DNA of 32,016 nt, taken from assembly GCF_000239815.1 (NCBI RefSeq), contig NZ_CAFK01000237.1, positions 1 through 32,016 on the forward strand. Direction: 5' to 3'. The notes beneath the pieces were generated by a model. That model made no database searches, had not been told where the DNA came from, and worked only from the letters and a program-made list of their open reading frames with translations. The translations under genes were made by a program, and so were the position numbers. Below, piece after piece: positions 1-7,728 of the stretch; position 1 is the stretch's first letter, and the number at the start of each line of letters is the position of its first letter. The stretch comes from Bradyrhizobium sp. STM 3843. GTDB taxonomy: Bacteria; Pseudomonadota; Alphaproteobacteria; Rhizobiales; Xanthobacteraceae.

Positions 1-72
1 CGATTAGTTCGTGAAGCGGATGTTCATCGCGAGCCTTCTGATTAACAGCACCGCAGGCCGAAAAGTGGCGAG

Positions 73-1032
73 CTAGCCCTGCGCCAACTGCTGGTCCAGA
101 TCGTGCAGCACCTGGTAGCACGGGAGAACCTGAGCGACGGAGGCGTTCGGCTCGCGGCCCTCGCGGATCGCGGCGAAGAACTCGCGGTCCTGCAGCTCGA
201 TGCCGTTCATGGAGACATCGACCTTGGAGACGTCGATCTTCTCTTCCTTGCCGTTCACGAGGTCATCGTAGCGCGCGATATAGGTACCGGTGTCGCCGAT
301 GTAACGGAAGAAGGTGCCGAGCGGGCCGTCATTGTTGAAGGACAGCGACAGCGTGCAGATCGCGCCGTTGGCGGCCTTGAGCTGGATCGACATGTCCATA
401 GCGATGCCGAGCGCTGGATTAATTGGCCCCTGCACCGCGTTGGCCTTCACGATCGGCGCCCCCGCCTGATAGGCGAATAGATCGACCGTGTGCGCGGCGT
501 GGTGCCACAAGAGATGATCGGTCCAGCTGCGCGGCTGGCCCAGCGCGTTCATATTGGTCCGGCGGAAGAAATAGGTCTGCACATCCATCTGCTGGATGTG
601 GAATTCGCCGGCCTTGATCTTCTTGTGCACCCATTGGTGGCTCGGGTTGAAGCGGCGGGTGTGGCCGCACATCGCAACCAGCCCGGTCTTCTTCTGCAGC
701 TCGACCACCGCCTGCGCATCCTTCAAGGAATCCGCCAGCGGAATCTCGACCTGCACATGCTTGCCGGCCTTCAGGCACTCGATCGCCTGGGCCGCATGCA
801 TCTGCGTCGGCGTGCAGAGGATCACGGCATCGACCTCCGGCAGCTTGAGGCTATCCGAAAGCTCAGTCGAGACGTGCTTGATGCCGTATTTGTCGGCGAC
901 TTCCTTGGTCTGGTCGAGCCTGCGCCCGACCAGCGATACCACCTCGACATCGGCGATGTTCTTGATGCCATCGAGATGCTTGATGCCGAACGCGCCGGCG
1001 CCGGCCAGCGCGACCTTGATCGTTTTGGCCAT
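73..1032 (-). CDS. ligC: 4-carboxy-2-hydroxymuconate-6-semialdehyde dehydrogenase
   Basis: Oxidises the hemiacetal form of 4-carboxy-2-hydroxymuconate-6-semialdehyde, the LigAB product, to 2-pyrone-4,6-dicarboxylate with NAD(P)+ in the cytoplasm. The 319-residue protein has a Gfo/Idh/MocA layout: an N-terminal Rossmann fold with GAGAFG at about residues 11-16, then a C-terminal alpha/beta domain. The usual EKP motif of this superfamily reads EIP here (residues 96-98). From memory that is also how the Sphingobium SYK-6 LigC reads, and long blocks such as HTRRFNPSHQ and SWTDHLLWHHAAHTVDLF match that enzyme closely. It is the last gene of the operon; its ATG is one base past the ligB stop. The length fits the family (about 315). 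Identification is from remembered sequence and context. Confidence 0.95.
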   Translation of the reverse strand: MAKTIKVALAGAGAFGIKHLDGIKNIADVEVVSLVGRRLDQTKEVADKYGIKHVSTELSDSLKLPEVDAVILCTPTQMHAAQAIECLKAGKHVQVEIPLADSLKDAQAVVELQKKTGLVAMCGHTRRFNPSHQWVHKKIKAGEFHIQQMDVQTYFFRRTNMNALGQPRSWTDHLLWHHAAHTVDLFAYQAGAPIVKANAVQGPINPALGIAMDMSIQLKAANGAICTLSLSFNNDGPLGTFFRYIGDTGTYIARYDDLVNGKEEKIDVSKVDVSMNGIELQDREFFAAIREGREPNASVAQVLPCYQVLHDLDQQLAQG

Positions 1033-1033
1033 A

Positions 1034-1888
1034 TCAGTTGTTCTCCAGGATCAGATGGCCGACCGCGGTGTTGCTCGCCGGCACGTGGTAGAAGCGGTGA
1101 CGCACCGTCGGAGTCTTGCCGCCATTGACATCGCTCATCGCGCCGCGCGCGATCAGCCACATCACGAGCTCGATGCCCTCGCTGCCCGCTTCGCGGACAT
1201 ATTCGATATGCGGCACCTTGGAGAGCCCTTCCGGATCGCTGATCAGCTTGTCCAGGAACATGTTGTCCCACTCGCGATTGATCAGCCCGGCGCGGGGGCC
1301 CTGCAGCTGATGACTCATGCCGCCGGTGCCCCAGATCTGCACATTGAGCGGCTCGTCATAGCTCTCGATCGCCTTGCGGATCGCTTTGCCTAGCATGAAG
1401 CAGCGGCGCCCCGACGGCACCGGATACTGCACGACATTGACCGCGAACGGGATGATCGGGCACGGCCACGCATCGACCTGTCCGAACACCAGGCTGAGCG
1501 GCACGGTGAGGCCGTGATCGACATCCATCTTGTTGACGATGGTGAGATCGAAATCATCCTGGATCACCGACTGCGCGATATGCGCCGCGAGCCGAGGATG
1601 ACCGATCACCTTCGGCACCGGGCGCGGGCCCCAGCCTTCGTCGGCCGGCTGATACTCGGCCGCGGTACCGATCGCGAAGGTCGGGATCATCTCCAGGCTG
1701 AAGGCGGTGGCGTGGTCGTTGAAGACCAGGAACACGACGTCCGGCTTCTGCTCCTTCTCCCACTGCTTGGCGAAGTCGTAGCCCTGGAACACCGGCTTCC
1801 AATAGTCCTCGCCGGTCTTGCCGAGGTCGAGCGCGGCGCCGATCGCTGGCACGTGCGAGGTGTAAACGCTTGCGGAGATATGGGCCAT
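1034..1888 (-). CDS. ligB: protocatechuate 4,5-dioxygenase, beta (catalytic) subunit
   Basis: Catalytic subunit of the type II extradiol dioxygenase that opens protocatechuate between C4 and C5, giving 4-carboxy-2-hydroxymuconate-6-semialdehyde. The 284-residue protein carries the Fe(II) ligands expected for LigB: His12, His59 and Glu240. His193 is the probable acid/base. All are offset by 0 to 2 residues from the known SYK-6 enzyme (12, 61, 242, 195). The start ATG shares one base with the ligA stop (TAATG), so the two subunits are translationally coupled, as expected for a tight alpha2beta2 enzyme. No residue needed for catalysis is missing. Confidence 0.97.
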   Translation of the reverse strand: MAHISASVYTSHVPAIGAALDLGKTGEDYWKPVFQGYDFAKQWEKEQKPDVVFLVFNDHATAFSLEMIPTFAIGTAAEYQPADEGWGPRPVPKVIGHPRLAAHIAQSVIQDDFDLTIVNKMDVDHGLTVPLSLVFGQVDAWPCPIIPFAVNVVQYPVPSGRRCFMLGKAIRKAIESYDEPLNVQIWGTGGMSHQLQGPRAGLINREWDNMFLDKLISDPEGLSKVPHIEYVREAGSEGIELVMWLIARGAMSDVNGGKTPTVRHRFYHVPASNTAVGHLILENN

Positions 1889-2277
1889 TACTTCTTCTCC
1901 CCGGTGTAGCGGTTGCCCTCGATCGAGCGGCCACCCTTCACCATCATGTCGCGATATTGTTCTTCGCTCATGCCGGTCATGCTGCCGGCCATCTGCTGAA
2001 AGCTCTTGCCATCGGTCGCGCCGATCTTGGCCAGGAAGTAGATGTTGCCGCCGAGCGCAATGCAGCGGTTGAGATCACGATCCAGCACCGCCTGCTTCTG
2101 CTCTTCGGTCATCGGCCATTCATCGAGATAGGCCCGCTCATTGGCCTTGAAGCGGGCGCGGTTCTCCGCCTTCATCAAGGACATGCAGAACTGGTTGAGG
2201 TGATAGCCCATCCGCGACATGTCGGCGTCGAAGATGGTCGTGCCGGGAACGTCGGTATAGGGTTTGTCGAGCGACAT
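1888..2277 (-). CDS. ligA: protocatechuate 4,5-dioxygenase, alpha subunit
   Basis: Small subunit of protocatechuate 4,5-dioxygenase; in the known structure it caps the active site of LigB. The 129-residue helical protein begins MSLDKPYTDVPGTTIFDADM and contains the GGNIYFLAKIG and MTGMSEEQYRDMM segments typical of the LigA family (about 130-140 residues). It lies 15 bases after the ligI stop and overlaps the ligB start by one base. A plausible ribosome binding site (GAGGAGACG) lies just before the ATG. Confidence 0.96.
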   Translation of the reverse strand: MSLDKPYTDVPGTTIFDADMSRMGYHLNQFCMSLMKAENRARFKANERAYLDEWPMTEEQKQAVLDRDLNRCIALGGNIYFLAKIGATDGKSFQQMAGSMTGMSEEQYRDMMVKGGRSIEGNRYTGEKK

Positions 2278-2292
2278 CGATCGTCTCCTCGT

Positions 2293-3207
2293 TTAAGTTT
2301 CTTCGGGCCAGTAGAGCCGCATCGGATTGTCGACCAGGAGCTTCCGCTGAAGCTCCTCGGTGACAGCGATATGCGGAATGAAATCGACCAGCAGGCCGTC
2401 GTCGGGCATATGATCCTTCAGGTTCGGATGCGGCCAGTCGGTGCCCCACAGCACGCGATCCGGGAAAGTCTCGACGATCCGCCTCGCGAACGGCACCACG
2501 TCGCGATAGGCGTTCTGCTCGCCATTCAGCGCCGGCGGCCCCTTCACCGACAGACGCTCAGGGCAGCTCACCTTGGACCAGACATTGCTGTGCTCTCGCA
2601 TGAACTTCACGAACAGCTCGAACTCAGGTCCGTCGACCGGCTTGGTCACGTCTGGGCGGCCCATATGATCGACGACGACCGTGGTCGGCAGCGCGGTGAA
2701 GAAGTCCCACAGCTCCGGCAGATCGACCGCCTCGAAATAGATCACCACATGCCAGCCGAGCTTAGCGATGCGTCCCGCGATCTCGTTGAGCTCGTCCTTG
2801 GGCGTGAAGTCGACCAGGCGCTTGACGAAATTGAAGCGGACGCCGCGGACGCCTGCGTCATGCATCGCCTTCAGCTCGTCGTCGGTGACGTTGCGCTTGA
2901 CGGTGGCGACGCCGCGGGCCTTGCCGTTCGAATGCACGAGTGCGTCGACCATGGCGCGATTGTCGGCGCCGTGGCAGGTCGCCTGCACCACCACGTTGCG
3001 CGCGAAGCCGAGATGGTCGCGCAGCGCATAGAGCTGATGCTTGGAGGCGTCGCACGGCGTATATTTGCGTTCAGGCGCGTAAGGGAATTCCGCACCGGGA
3101 CCGAACACATGGCAATGCGCATCGACGCTGCCGGCCGGAACCTTGAAACGCGGCTTCGACGGACCTTGGTACCAGTCGAGCCATCCGGGTGTTTTCTGAA
3201 ACTCCAT
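2293..3207 (-). CDS. ligI: 2-pyrone-4,6-dicarboxylate lactonase
   Basis: Hydrolyses 2-pyrone-4,6-dicarboxylate to 4-oxalomesaconate or its keto tautomer. The 304-residue amidohydrolase-superfamily TIM barrel has the HxH of strand 1 (His31, His33), HMGRP at about 181-185 and the catalytic Asp257 in GTDWPHPN near the C-terminus. In the known LigI this family needs no metal and the Asp activates water. The substrate-binding region VRFNFVKR (about 123-130) is present. The gene sits 8 bases after the preceding dehydrogenase stop and 15 before ligA, in the middle of the lig operon. The length matches the family. Confidence 0.95.
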   Translation of the reverse strand: MEFQKTPGWLDWYQGPSKPRFKVPAGSVDAHCHVFGPGAEFPYAPERKYTPCDASKHQLYALRDHLGFARNVVVQATCHGADNRAMVDALVHSNGKARGVATVKRNVTDDELKAMHDAGVRGVRFNFVKRLVDFTPKDELNEIAGRIAKLGWHVVIYFEAVDLPELWDFFTALPTTVVVDHMGRPDVTKPVDGPEFELFVKFMREHSNVWSKVSCPERLSVKGPPALNGEQNAYRDVVPFARRIVETFPDRVLWGTDWPHPNLKDHMPDDGLLVDFIPHIAVTEELQRKLLVDNPMRLYWPEET

Positions 3208-3215
3208 GTCGTTTC

Positions 3216-4136
3216 CTACTTCTTCTTTTTTTTCGCGAGAATGCGATCGGCCTCGATGCGCCAGTCGGGGCTGCGCGCGAAGTCCTTGGCTCCGCGCGCG
3301 CCGAACAAGCCTTCATCGGCGAGATCGGCGATGAAGGCTTGGCGCTCGGCGGTGCCCTGCGCCGACCATGGCGTCAGCCCCGCCTCGCGCACGGTCTCGG
3401 CGACCTCCCTCACCTCCTCCGCGCGGCGGCGGCCGTGCTCGATCACGCGCTGGAAGAAATAGGCGCCCTGCTTCTCCCAATCGATGCCGGGGAATGTTTC
3501 CTTCAGCGACGCCAGCACGGCGTCCTCGACGCCATAGGCGCGCGCGGTGGTGAAGGCTTCGATCACCATCGCCTCCATGCCCTTGATCATGATGCTGCGG
3601 CACATCTTGGTCGCCGACGCCACGCCGAGCTTGTCGCTCGCAGGCTTGGCGGCGAAGCCGAGATCATTGAGCAGCGGCGCCAGCTCGCGGGCGCCGGCGC
3701 CGCCGAGCAGCAGCGGCACCTTGATCCGATAGGGCGGCACCGAGGTCATGACGGCGCCCTCGACATAGCGGCCGCCGGCGCCGTCGATCAGATCAGCCGC
3801 GCGCTGCTTGGCGCCTGGAGAGGCCGAATTGAAGTCGAGAAACCAAGCGCCCGGCTTCACGGCGTCAGCGCAGGCCTGCGCCACCGGCACGGCCTGGCTC
3901 GCGGTCACCGCCGAGATGATGAAGTCGGCCTGCGACGCAAGCTCCGCATGAGACGCGGCCAGCGTGACGCCGATGCCGGCGGCGTGGTCGCGCATCGCGT
4001 CGCCGCTCGCATCGCCTAGCTTGATATCATAGGCCGAGACGCGGACGCCGTCCTTGCGCAGGTCCTCGGCGAGGATCTTGCCGACCTCGCCGTAGCCGAC
4101 GATCCCGACATGCCACTGATTTGAGGCCACGCTCAT
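3216..4136 (-). CDS. 6PGDH/3-hydroxyisobutyrate dehydrogenase-like protein, DUF1932 C-terminal domain, role unknown
   Basis: A 306-residue NAD(P)-binding protein. The N-terminal Rossmann fold has GYGEVG at about residues 14-19. A helical C-terminal half follows, containing SATKMCRSIMIKGMEA, the pattern of DUF1932 proteins related to 6-phosphogluconate and 3-hydroxyisobutyrate dehydrogenases. It is embedded in the lig operon, 11 bases after ligK and 8 before ligI, so co-expression with protocatechuate catabolism is nearly certain, yet none of the classic steps needs it. It might act on a tautomer or side product of 4-oxalomesaconate or on an upstream lignin aromatic; that is inference. The protein ends in a run of five lysines encoded by an A8 tract plus AAG repeats. 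The ribosome binding site before the ATG is weak. Confidence 0.85.
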   Translation of the reverse strand: MSVASNQWHVGIVGYGEVGKILAEDLRKDGVRVSAYDIKLGDASGDAMRDHAAGIGVTLAASHAELASQADFIISAVTASQAVPVAQACADAVKPGAWFLDFNSASPGAKQRAADLIDGAGGRYVEGAVMTSVPPYRIKVPLLLGGAGARELAPLLNDLGFAAKPASDKLGVASATKMCRSIMIKGMEAMVIEAFTTARAYGVEDAVLASLKETFPGIDWEKQGAYFFQRVIEHGRRRAEEVREVAETVREAGLTPWSAQGTAERQAFIADLADEGLFGARGAKDFARSPDWRIEADRILAKKKKK

Positions 4137-4147
4137 GGTACGGACCG

Positions 4148-4855
4148 CTAGTCGATATATTTGAGCCCGGCCTTCGCCAGCGGCTCACGCATCTTGTACA
4201 TGTCGAGGCCGAGCACGCCGGAGGCGAGCTTCTCGCGCTTATCGGCCTCGTTGGCCTCGCGCGCCGCCGCGGCATCCGCGGCCTGATGCGCGACCGCAGC
4301 CGGCACCACCACGATGCCGTCGACATCGGCCACGATCACGTCGCCGGGATTGACCGCAACGCCGGCGCAGACCACCGGGATGTTGACCGAGCCCAGCGTC
4401 GCCTTGACCGTGCCACGTGCCGAGATCGCGCGCGAGAACACCGGGAACTGCATCTCGGTGAGATCGGCAACGTCACGCACGCCGCCATCGATGACCAGGC
4501 CCTTGGCGCCGCGGGCGCGAAAACTGGTGGCCAGGAGATCGCCGAAGAAGCCGTCGGTGTTCTCGACCGTGCAGGCCGCGACGACGACGTCACCGGGCTG
4601 GATCTGCTCGGCCGCGACATGCAGCATCCAGTTGTCGCCGGGCTGCAGCAGCACGGTCACCGCCGTGCCGCACATCTTCGCCGTCGGATAGATCGGACGC
4701 ATGTAGCATTGCATCAGCCCGACGCGGCCCATCGCCTCGTGGATGGTGGCGACGCCGAACTGCGACAGTTTCTCCACCGCCGCCTTGTCGGCGCGGATGA
4801 TGGTCTTCTTGACGATGCCGAGATTGTTCATTGAGGTTTCTTTGGGGGTGCTCAT
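4148..4855 (-). CDS. ligK: 4-carboxy-4-hydroxy-2-oxoadipate (CHA/HMG) aldolase
   Basis: Cleaves 4-carboxy-4-hydroxy-2-oxoadipate to pyruvate and oxaloacetate, the last step of the meta pathway. The family is the RraA-like class II pyruvate aldolases, which need Mg2+ or Mn2+. The 235-residue protein shows FFGDLLATSF (about 103-112) and IDGGVRD with Arg127 and Asp128, the conserved Gly-X20-Arg-Asp metal and substrate site. Two starts are possible: the ATG at 4855 or the in-frame ATG at 4831 (MNNLGIVKK), where many homologues begin as I recall. The first has a GCAGG-like site a few bases upstream; the second has only AAAGAAA. It follows ligJ by 18 bases. Confidence 0.93.
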   Translation of the reverse strand: MSTPKETSMNNLGIVKKTIIRADKAAVEKLSQFGVATIHEAMGRVGLMQCYMRPIYPTAKMCGTAVTVLLQPGDNWMLHVAAEQIQPGDVVVAACTVENTDGFFGDLLATSFRARGAKGLVIDGGVRDVADLTEMQFPVFSRAISARGTVKATLGSVNIPVVCAGVAVNPGDVIVADVDGIVVVPAAVAHQAADAAAAREANEADKREKLASGVLGLDMYKMREPLAKAGLKYID

Positions 4856-4873
4856 GATCGCCTGCCCTGTACG

Positions 4874-5899
4874 TTACTTGCCTTTGGCCTTCAACGCGGC
4901 GTCGAGCCGCGGGAACACGCGCCGCGCATTGCCTTCGTAGATCTGGTGGCGCTGCTCGGGCGTCAGCTTGGCAGCCTCGATATAGCGCTTGGTGTCGTCG
5001 TAATAGAACCCGGTCTCGGGATCGATGCCGCGGACGGCGCCGATCATCTCCGAGGCAAACAGGATGTTGTCGATCGGGATCACGCCCGTCAGCAGGTCGA
5101 TGCCGGGCTGATGATAGACGCAGGTGTCGAAGAAGATGTTGTTGAGCAGGTGATCCTTGAGCAGCGGCTTCTTCAATTCCTGCGCCAGCCCGCGGAAGCG
5201 GCCCCAGTGATAGGGCACGGCGCCGCCGCCATGCGGAATCAGGAACTTCAGGGTCGGGAAATCCTTGAACAGGTCCGAGGTCAGGCACTGCATGAACGCT
5301 GTGGTGTCGGCGTTGAGATAATGCGCGCCGGTGGTGTGGAAGCAGGCGTTGCAGCTGGTCGAGACGTGGATCATCGCGGGGATGTCGAGCTCCACCATCT
5401 TCTCGTAGATCGGATACCAGTGCCGGTCCGACAGCGGCGGCGAGGTCCAATGGCCGCCCGACGGATCCGGATTCAGATTGATGCCGACGAAGCCGTACTC
5501 CTTGATGCACTTCTCCAGCTCAGGGATGCAGGTTTTCGGGTCGACGCCCGGCGATTGCGGCAGCATGGCCACGCCGATGAAATTGTCCGGGAACAGCTTG
5601 CTGACCCGATAGCACAGCTCGTTGCAGATCGCGGCCCAGGTCGAGGACACCTGGAAATCGCCGATGTGGTGCGCCATGAAGCTGGCGCGCGGCGAGAAGA
5701 CAGTGAGATCGCTGCCGCGCTCCTTCATCTTCTTGAGCTGGTTGCTCTCGATGCTCTCGCGCAGCTCGTCGTCGCTGATCTTGAGCTCGGACGCCTTCGG
5801 CATCACGGACGGATCCTTGATGCCCGCGATCTGCCGGTTGCGCCACTCCTCGAGCGCCTTCGGGGCCGTGGTGTAATGACCGTGCACGTCGATGATCAC
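4874..5899 (-). CDS. ligJ: 4-oxalomesaconate hydratase (GTG start)
   Basis: Hydrates 4-oxalomesaconate to 4-carboxy-4-hydroxy-2-oxoadipate. It is an amidohydrolase-superfamily metalloenzyme. I place the start at the GTG at 5899 (VIIDVHGHYTT), not the upstream ATG at 5965, for three reasons. The SYK-6 LigJ begins at the equivalent position; GAGGGAG lies 8 bases before this GTG; and the longer frame would run 26 bases into the permease gene. This gives 341 residues, the family length. The HGH metal motif is at residues 6-8, and the blocks NLNPDPSGGHW, IPHGGGAVPYHWGRFRGLA and DTCVYHQPGI follow the known protein closely. It lies 40 bases downstream of the permease and 18 bases before ligK. Confidence 0.94.
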   Translation of the reverse strand: MIIDVHGHYTTAPKALEEWRNRQIAGIKDPSVMPKASELKISDDELRESIESNQLKKMKERGSDLTVFSPRASFMAHHIGDFQVSSTWAAICNELCYRVSKLFPDNFIGVAMLPQSPGVDPKTCIPELEKCIKEYGFVGINLNPDPSGGHWTSPPLSDRHWYPIYEKMVELDIPAMIHVSTSCNACFHTTGAHYLNADTTAFMQCLTSDLFKDFPTLKFLIPHGGGAVPYHWGRFRGLAQELKKPLLKDHLLNNIFFDTCVYHQPGIDLLTGVIPIDNILFASEMIGAVRGIDPETGFYYDDTKRYIEAAKLTPEQRHQIYEGNARRVFPRLDAALKAKGK

Positions 5900-5939
5900 G
5901 TCAGTCTCTCCCTCAACTTTTTGGCGCGCGGCGGCGGTG

Positions 5940-7313
5940 TCAATGGACTGTGACCGCAGCGCCAATTCCCTTGTCGCTCGACCGTCCCGGCCCCACGAAT
6001 TGCTTTACCACAAGCGCGACCGCTGCGATGGCGCCGGGGACGGCCATAACAGCGAAAATCTGGCTGAAGGTGAGCTGCCGCGCGGTCATTTCCGCGATCA
6101 GGAAGGAACCGGCGATGCCGCCGAACCGGCCGATGCCGAGCATCCAGGACACGCCGGTGGCGCGGCCCTGCGTCGGATAGAACGCCGCCGCCAGGGCCGG
6201 CATCGAGGACTGCGCGGTGTTCATCATCACGCCGCCCAGGAACACTGCCGCCATCAACAGGCCGAGTTGGCCAGCAGCCTGGCCGATGAAAAAGATCGAG
6301 ACCGCCGTCAGCGCATAGCCGGCCGCGATGATCAGGTTGGCGTTGAAGCGGTCCATCAGCCAGCCGAAGAACACCGCGCCGACGCCGCCGAGCGGGAACA
6401 GCGCCGAGATCAGGGTCGCGGTCTGCGGGTTGAGGCCGGCATCCTTGAATAGGATCGGCATCCAGTTGATCAGCGCGTAGAAGATCACGAGCCCCATGAA
6501 ATAGGCGATCCACAACATCAGCGAGCCCGCGCGCAGCACCGGCGACAGCACCATGCCGAGACCGCTGGCATTGACGCGCCTGGTCACCTCGGCATGTTCC
6601 GGCTCCAGCATCACGAACTGGCTCACCTGCAACGCCGCAGCCGAGATCTTGCGCATCACCTTGCGGACGCGCTCGACGGAGGCGCCGCGCGACAACAGAT
6701 AGTGCACCGATTCCGGCAGGATCACGACCAGCGCCACGGTCAGCAGCAGCGGCGTGAGGCCGCCGAGCGTGAGCACGCTGCGCCAGCCCCATTGCGGAAT
6801 CATCCAGGCGGCGAGGAAGCCACCGAATGCTGCGCCCAGCGGAAAGCCGCAGAACATCAAATTGGTCATGGTGGCGCGCAACCGCTGCGGGCAGTACTCG
6901 CTGAGCAGGGTCACGGCATTCGGCATGGCTGCGCCGAGGCCGATGCCGGTGACGCAGCGCAGCACGGTGAGCTCGGTCAGGTTGGTCGCAAAGGCCGAGG
7001 CGAGACAGGCGAGACTGAACACCAGCACCGAAGCGACCAGGACGACCTTGCGGCCCAGCCGATCAGCCAGCGGCCCTGAGAACAGCGCGCCGGCGGCGAG
7101 CCCAAACAGCGCTGCGCTGAGCACCGGCCCGAGCGCCGACTTCTCGATGCCCCACTCTTTGAGCAGCGACGGCGCGATGAAGCCGATCGCGGCGGTGTCG
7201 AAGCCGTCGAGCAGCACGATCACGAAGCACAGGCCGAAGATCAGCCACTGGAACCCCGAAAATGGGTGCTCGTCGAGAAAGGTTTGAACATCGACACGGC
7301 TGGTCGCGGGCAT
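5940..7313 (-). CDS. aromatic acid:H+ symporter, MFS (PcaK-like)
   Basis: A 457-residue inner-membrane permease of the AAHS family in the major facilitator superfamily, with about twelve hydrophobic segments. The family signature DGFD occurs in the first membrane helix (about residues 36-39), and the loop 2-3 motif GPLADRLGRK follows. In PcaK the Asp residues of DGFD are needed for proton-coupled uptake of protocatechuate and 4-hydroxybenzoate. It is the first structural gene downstream of the LysR gene and is followed after 40 bases by ligJ, so uptake of protocatechuate or a related acid that feeds it is the likely job. The exact substrate cannot be read from the sequence. Confidence 0.9.
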   Translation of the reverse strand: MPATSRVDVQTFLDEHPFSGFQWLIFGLCFVIVLLDGFDTAAIGFIAPSLLKEWGIEKSALGPVLSAALFGLAAGALFSGPLADRLGRKVVLVASVLVFSLACLASAFATNLTELTVLRCVTGIGLGAAMPNAVTLLSEYCPQRLRATMTNLMFCGFPLGAAFGGFLAAWMIPQWGWRSVLTLGGLTPLLLTVALVVILPESVHYLLSRGASVERVRKVMRKISAAALQVSQFVMLEPEHAEVTRRVNASGLGMVLSPVLRAGSLMLWIAYFMGLVIFYALINWMPILFKDAGLNPQTATLISALFPLGGVGAVFFGWLMDRFNANLIIAAGYALTAVSIFFIGQAAGQLGLLMAAVFLGGVMMNTAQSSMPALAAAFYPTQGRATGVSWMLGIGRFGGIAGSFLIAEMTARQLTFSQIFAVMAVPGAIAAVALVVKQFVGPGRSSDKGIGAAVTVH

Positions 7314-7499
7314 CGGCGTGCGTTTCCTTCGGATTGATTGAAAACGTCTCGGTCCGCGGCGGGCGCTGATCGCAAACGCCTCCGCCCGGACATCTTGCGT
7401 CGTTGGCGAAATATGTGCCGCAGCGCGGAAGCCGGCGCCAGCGCCGGGCCGCCTATATCAGATATTCCGAAACGGCATGGGGACTCCGGCCAGCCATGC

Positions 7500-7517
7500 T
7501 GGAATTGAACCATTCCA
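7500..7517. promoter_or_regulatory. candidate LysR-type operator for the lig operon
   Basis: The sequence is TGGAAT-N6-ATTCCA, a perfect 6+6 inverted repeat containing T-N11-A pairs, the general form of a LysR-family recognition site. It lies about 190 bases upstream of the permease start and downstream of the LysR gene, where an activator of the lig operon would bind. The assignment rests on form and position only. Confidence 0.35.
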
Positions 7518-7558
7518 AATGCCGGTTTGACCGAAAGGGCGCGCAGCGGAGCCGGTGT

Positions 7559-7713
7559 ACCCTCTCCCCTGTGGGAGAGGGTGGGTTCGCGCGTTAGCGC
7601 GAAACCGGGTGAGGGGTCTGTCTCGGCAGACTGATATGCGGAGGCATGCCCCTCGCCTGGTGAAAATTTCGCTTCGCTCATTCTCGCCACCCTCTCCCAC
7701 AAGGGGAGAGGGT
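7559..7713. repeat. intergenic repeat, family A, copy 1 (CCCTCTCCC-ended)
   Basis: An element of about 155 bases bounded by two hairpins. The left one is ACCCTCTCCC-N4-GGGAGAGGGT (7559-7582) and the right one ACCCTCTCCC-N5-GGGAGAGGGT (7689-7713). Inside are a third hairpin TTCGCGC-GTTA-GCGCGAA (7586-7603) and the core GGGTGAGGGGT followed by ATGCGGAGGCATGCC. The same architecture recurs at 8791-8966 and in short form at 18884-18954. It ends 15 bases after the LysR stop, so it may also end that transcript, although no T-run is present. Confidence 0.75.
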
Positions 7714-7728
7714 GCACCGAATCCGTGG

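Larger units (their letters stand above)
7314..7728. other. lig operon leader and promoter region plus a repeat element
   Basis: This 415-base gap separates the LysR gene from the permease gene in the same direction. The half next to the permease (7314-7555) should hold the lig promoter. It contains the palindrome at 7500-7517 and an 11-base odd palindrome at 7455-7465 (ATATC-T-GATAT on the minus strand). The half next to the regulator is an intergenic repeat (7559-7713). I see no coding frame with convincing composition. Confidence 0.6.

Noticed and set aside
1..72. Downstream end of the lig operon
   Set aside because: No gene, hairpin or T-run could be recognised in these bases, so no terminator is called.
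1870..3462. 530-codon plus-strand open frame, with similar ones at 21823-23457 and 27073-28902
   Set aside because: These are antisense to ligA/ligI, the isomerase, and the ABC genes respectively. They show no motifs and no plausible ribosome binding sites.
5900..5965. N-terminal extension of ligJ
   Set aside because: The extra 22 residues are absent from the known family and overlap the permease gene; the GTG at 5899 has the better ribosome binding site.
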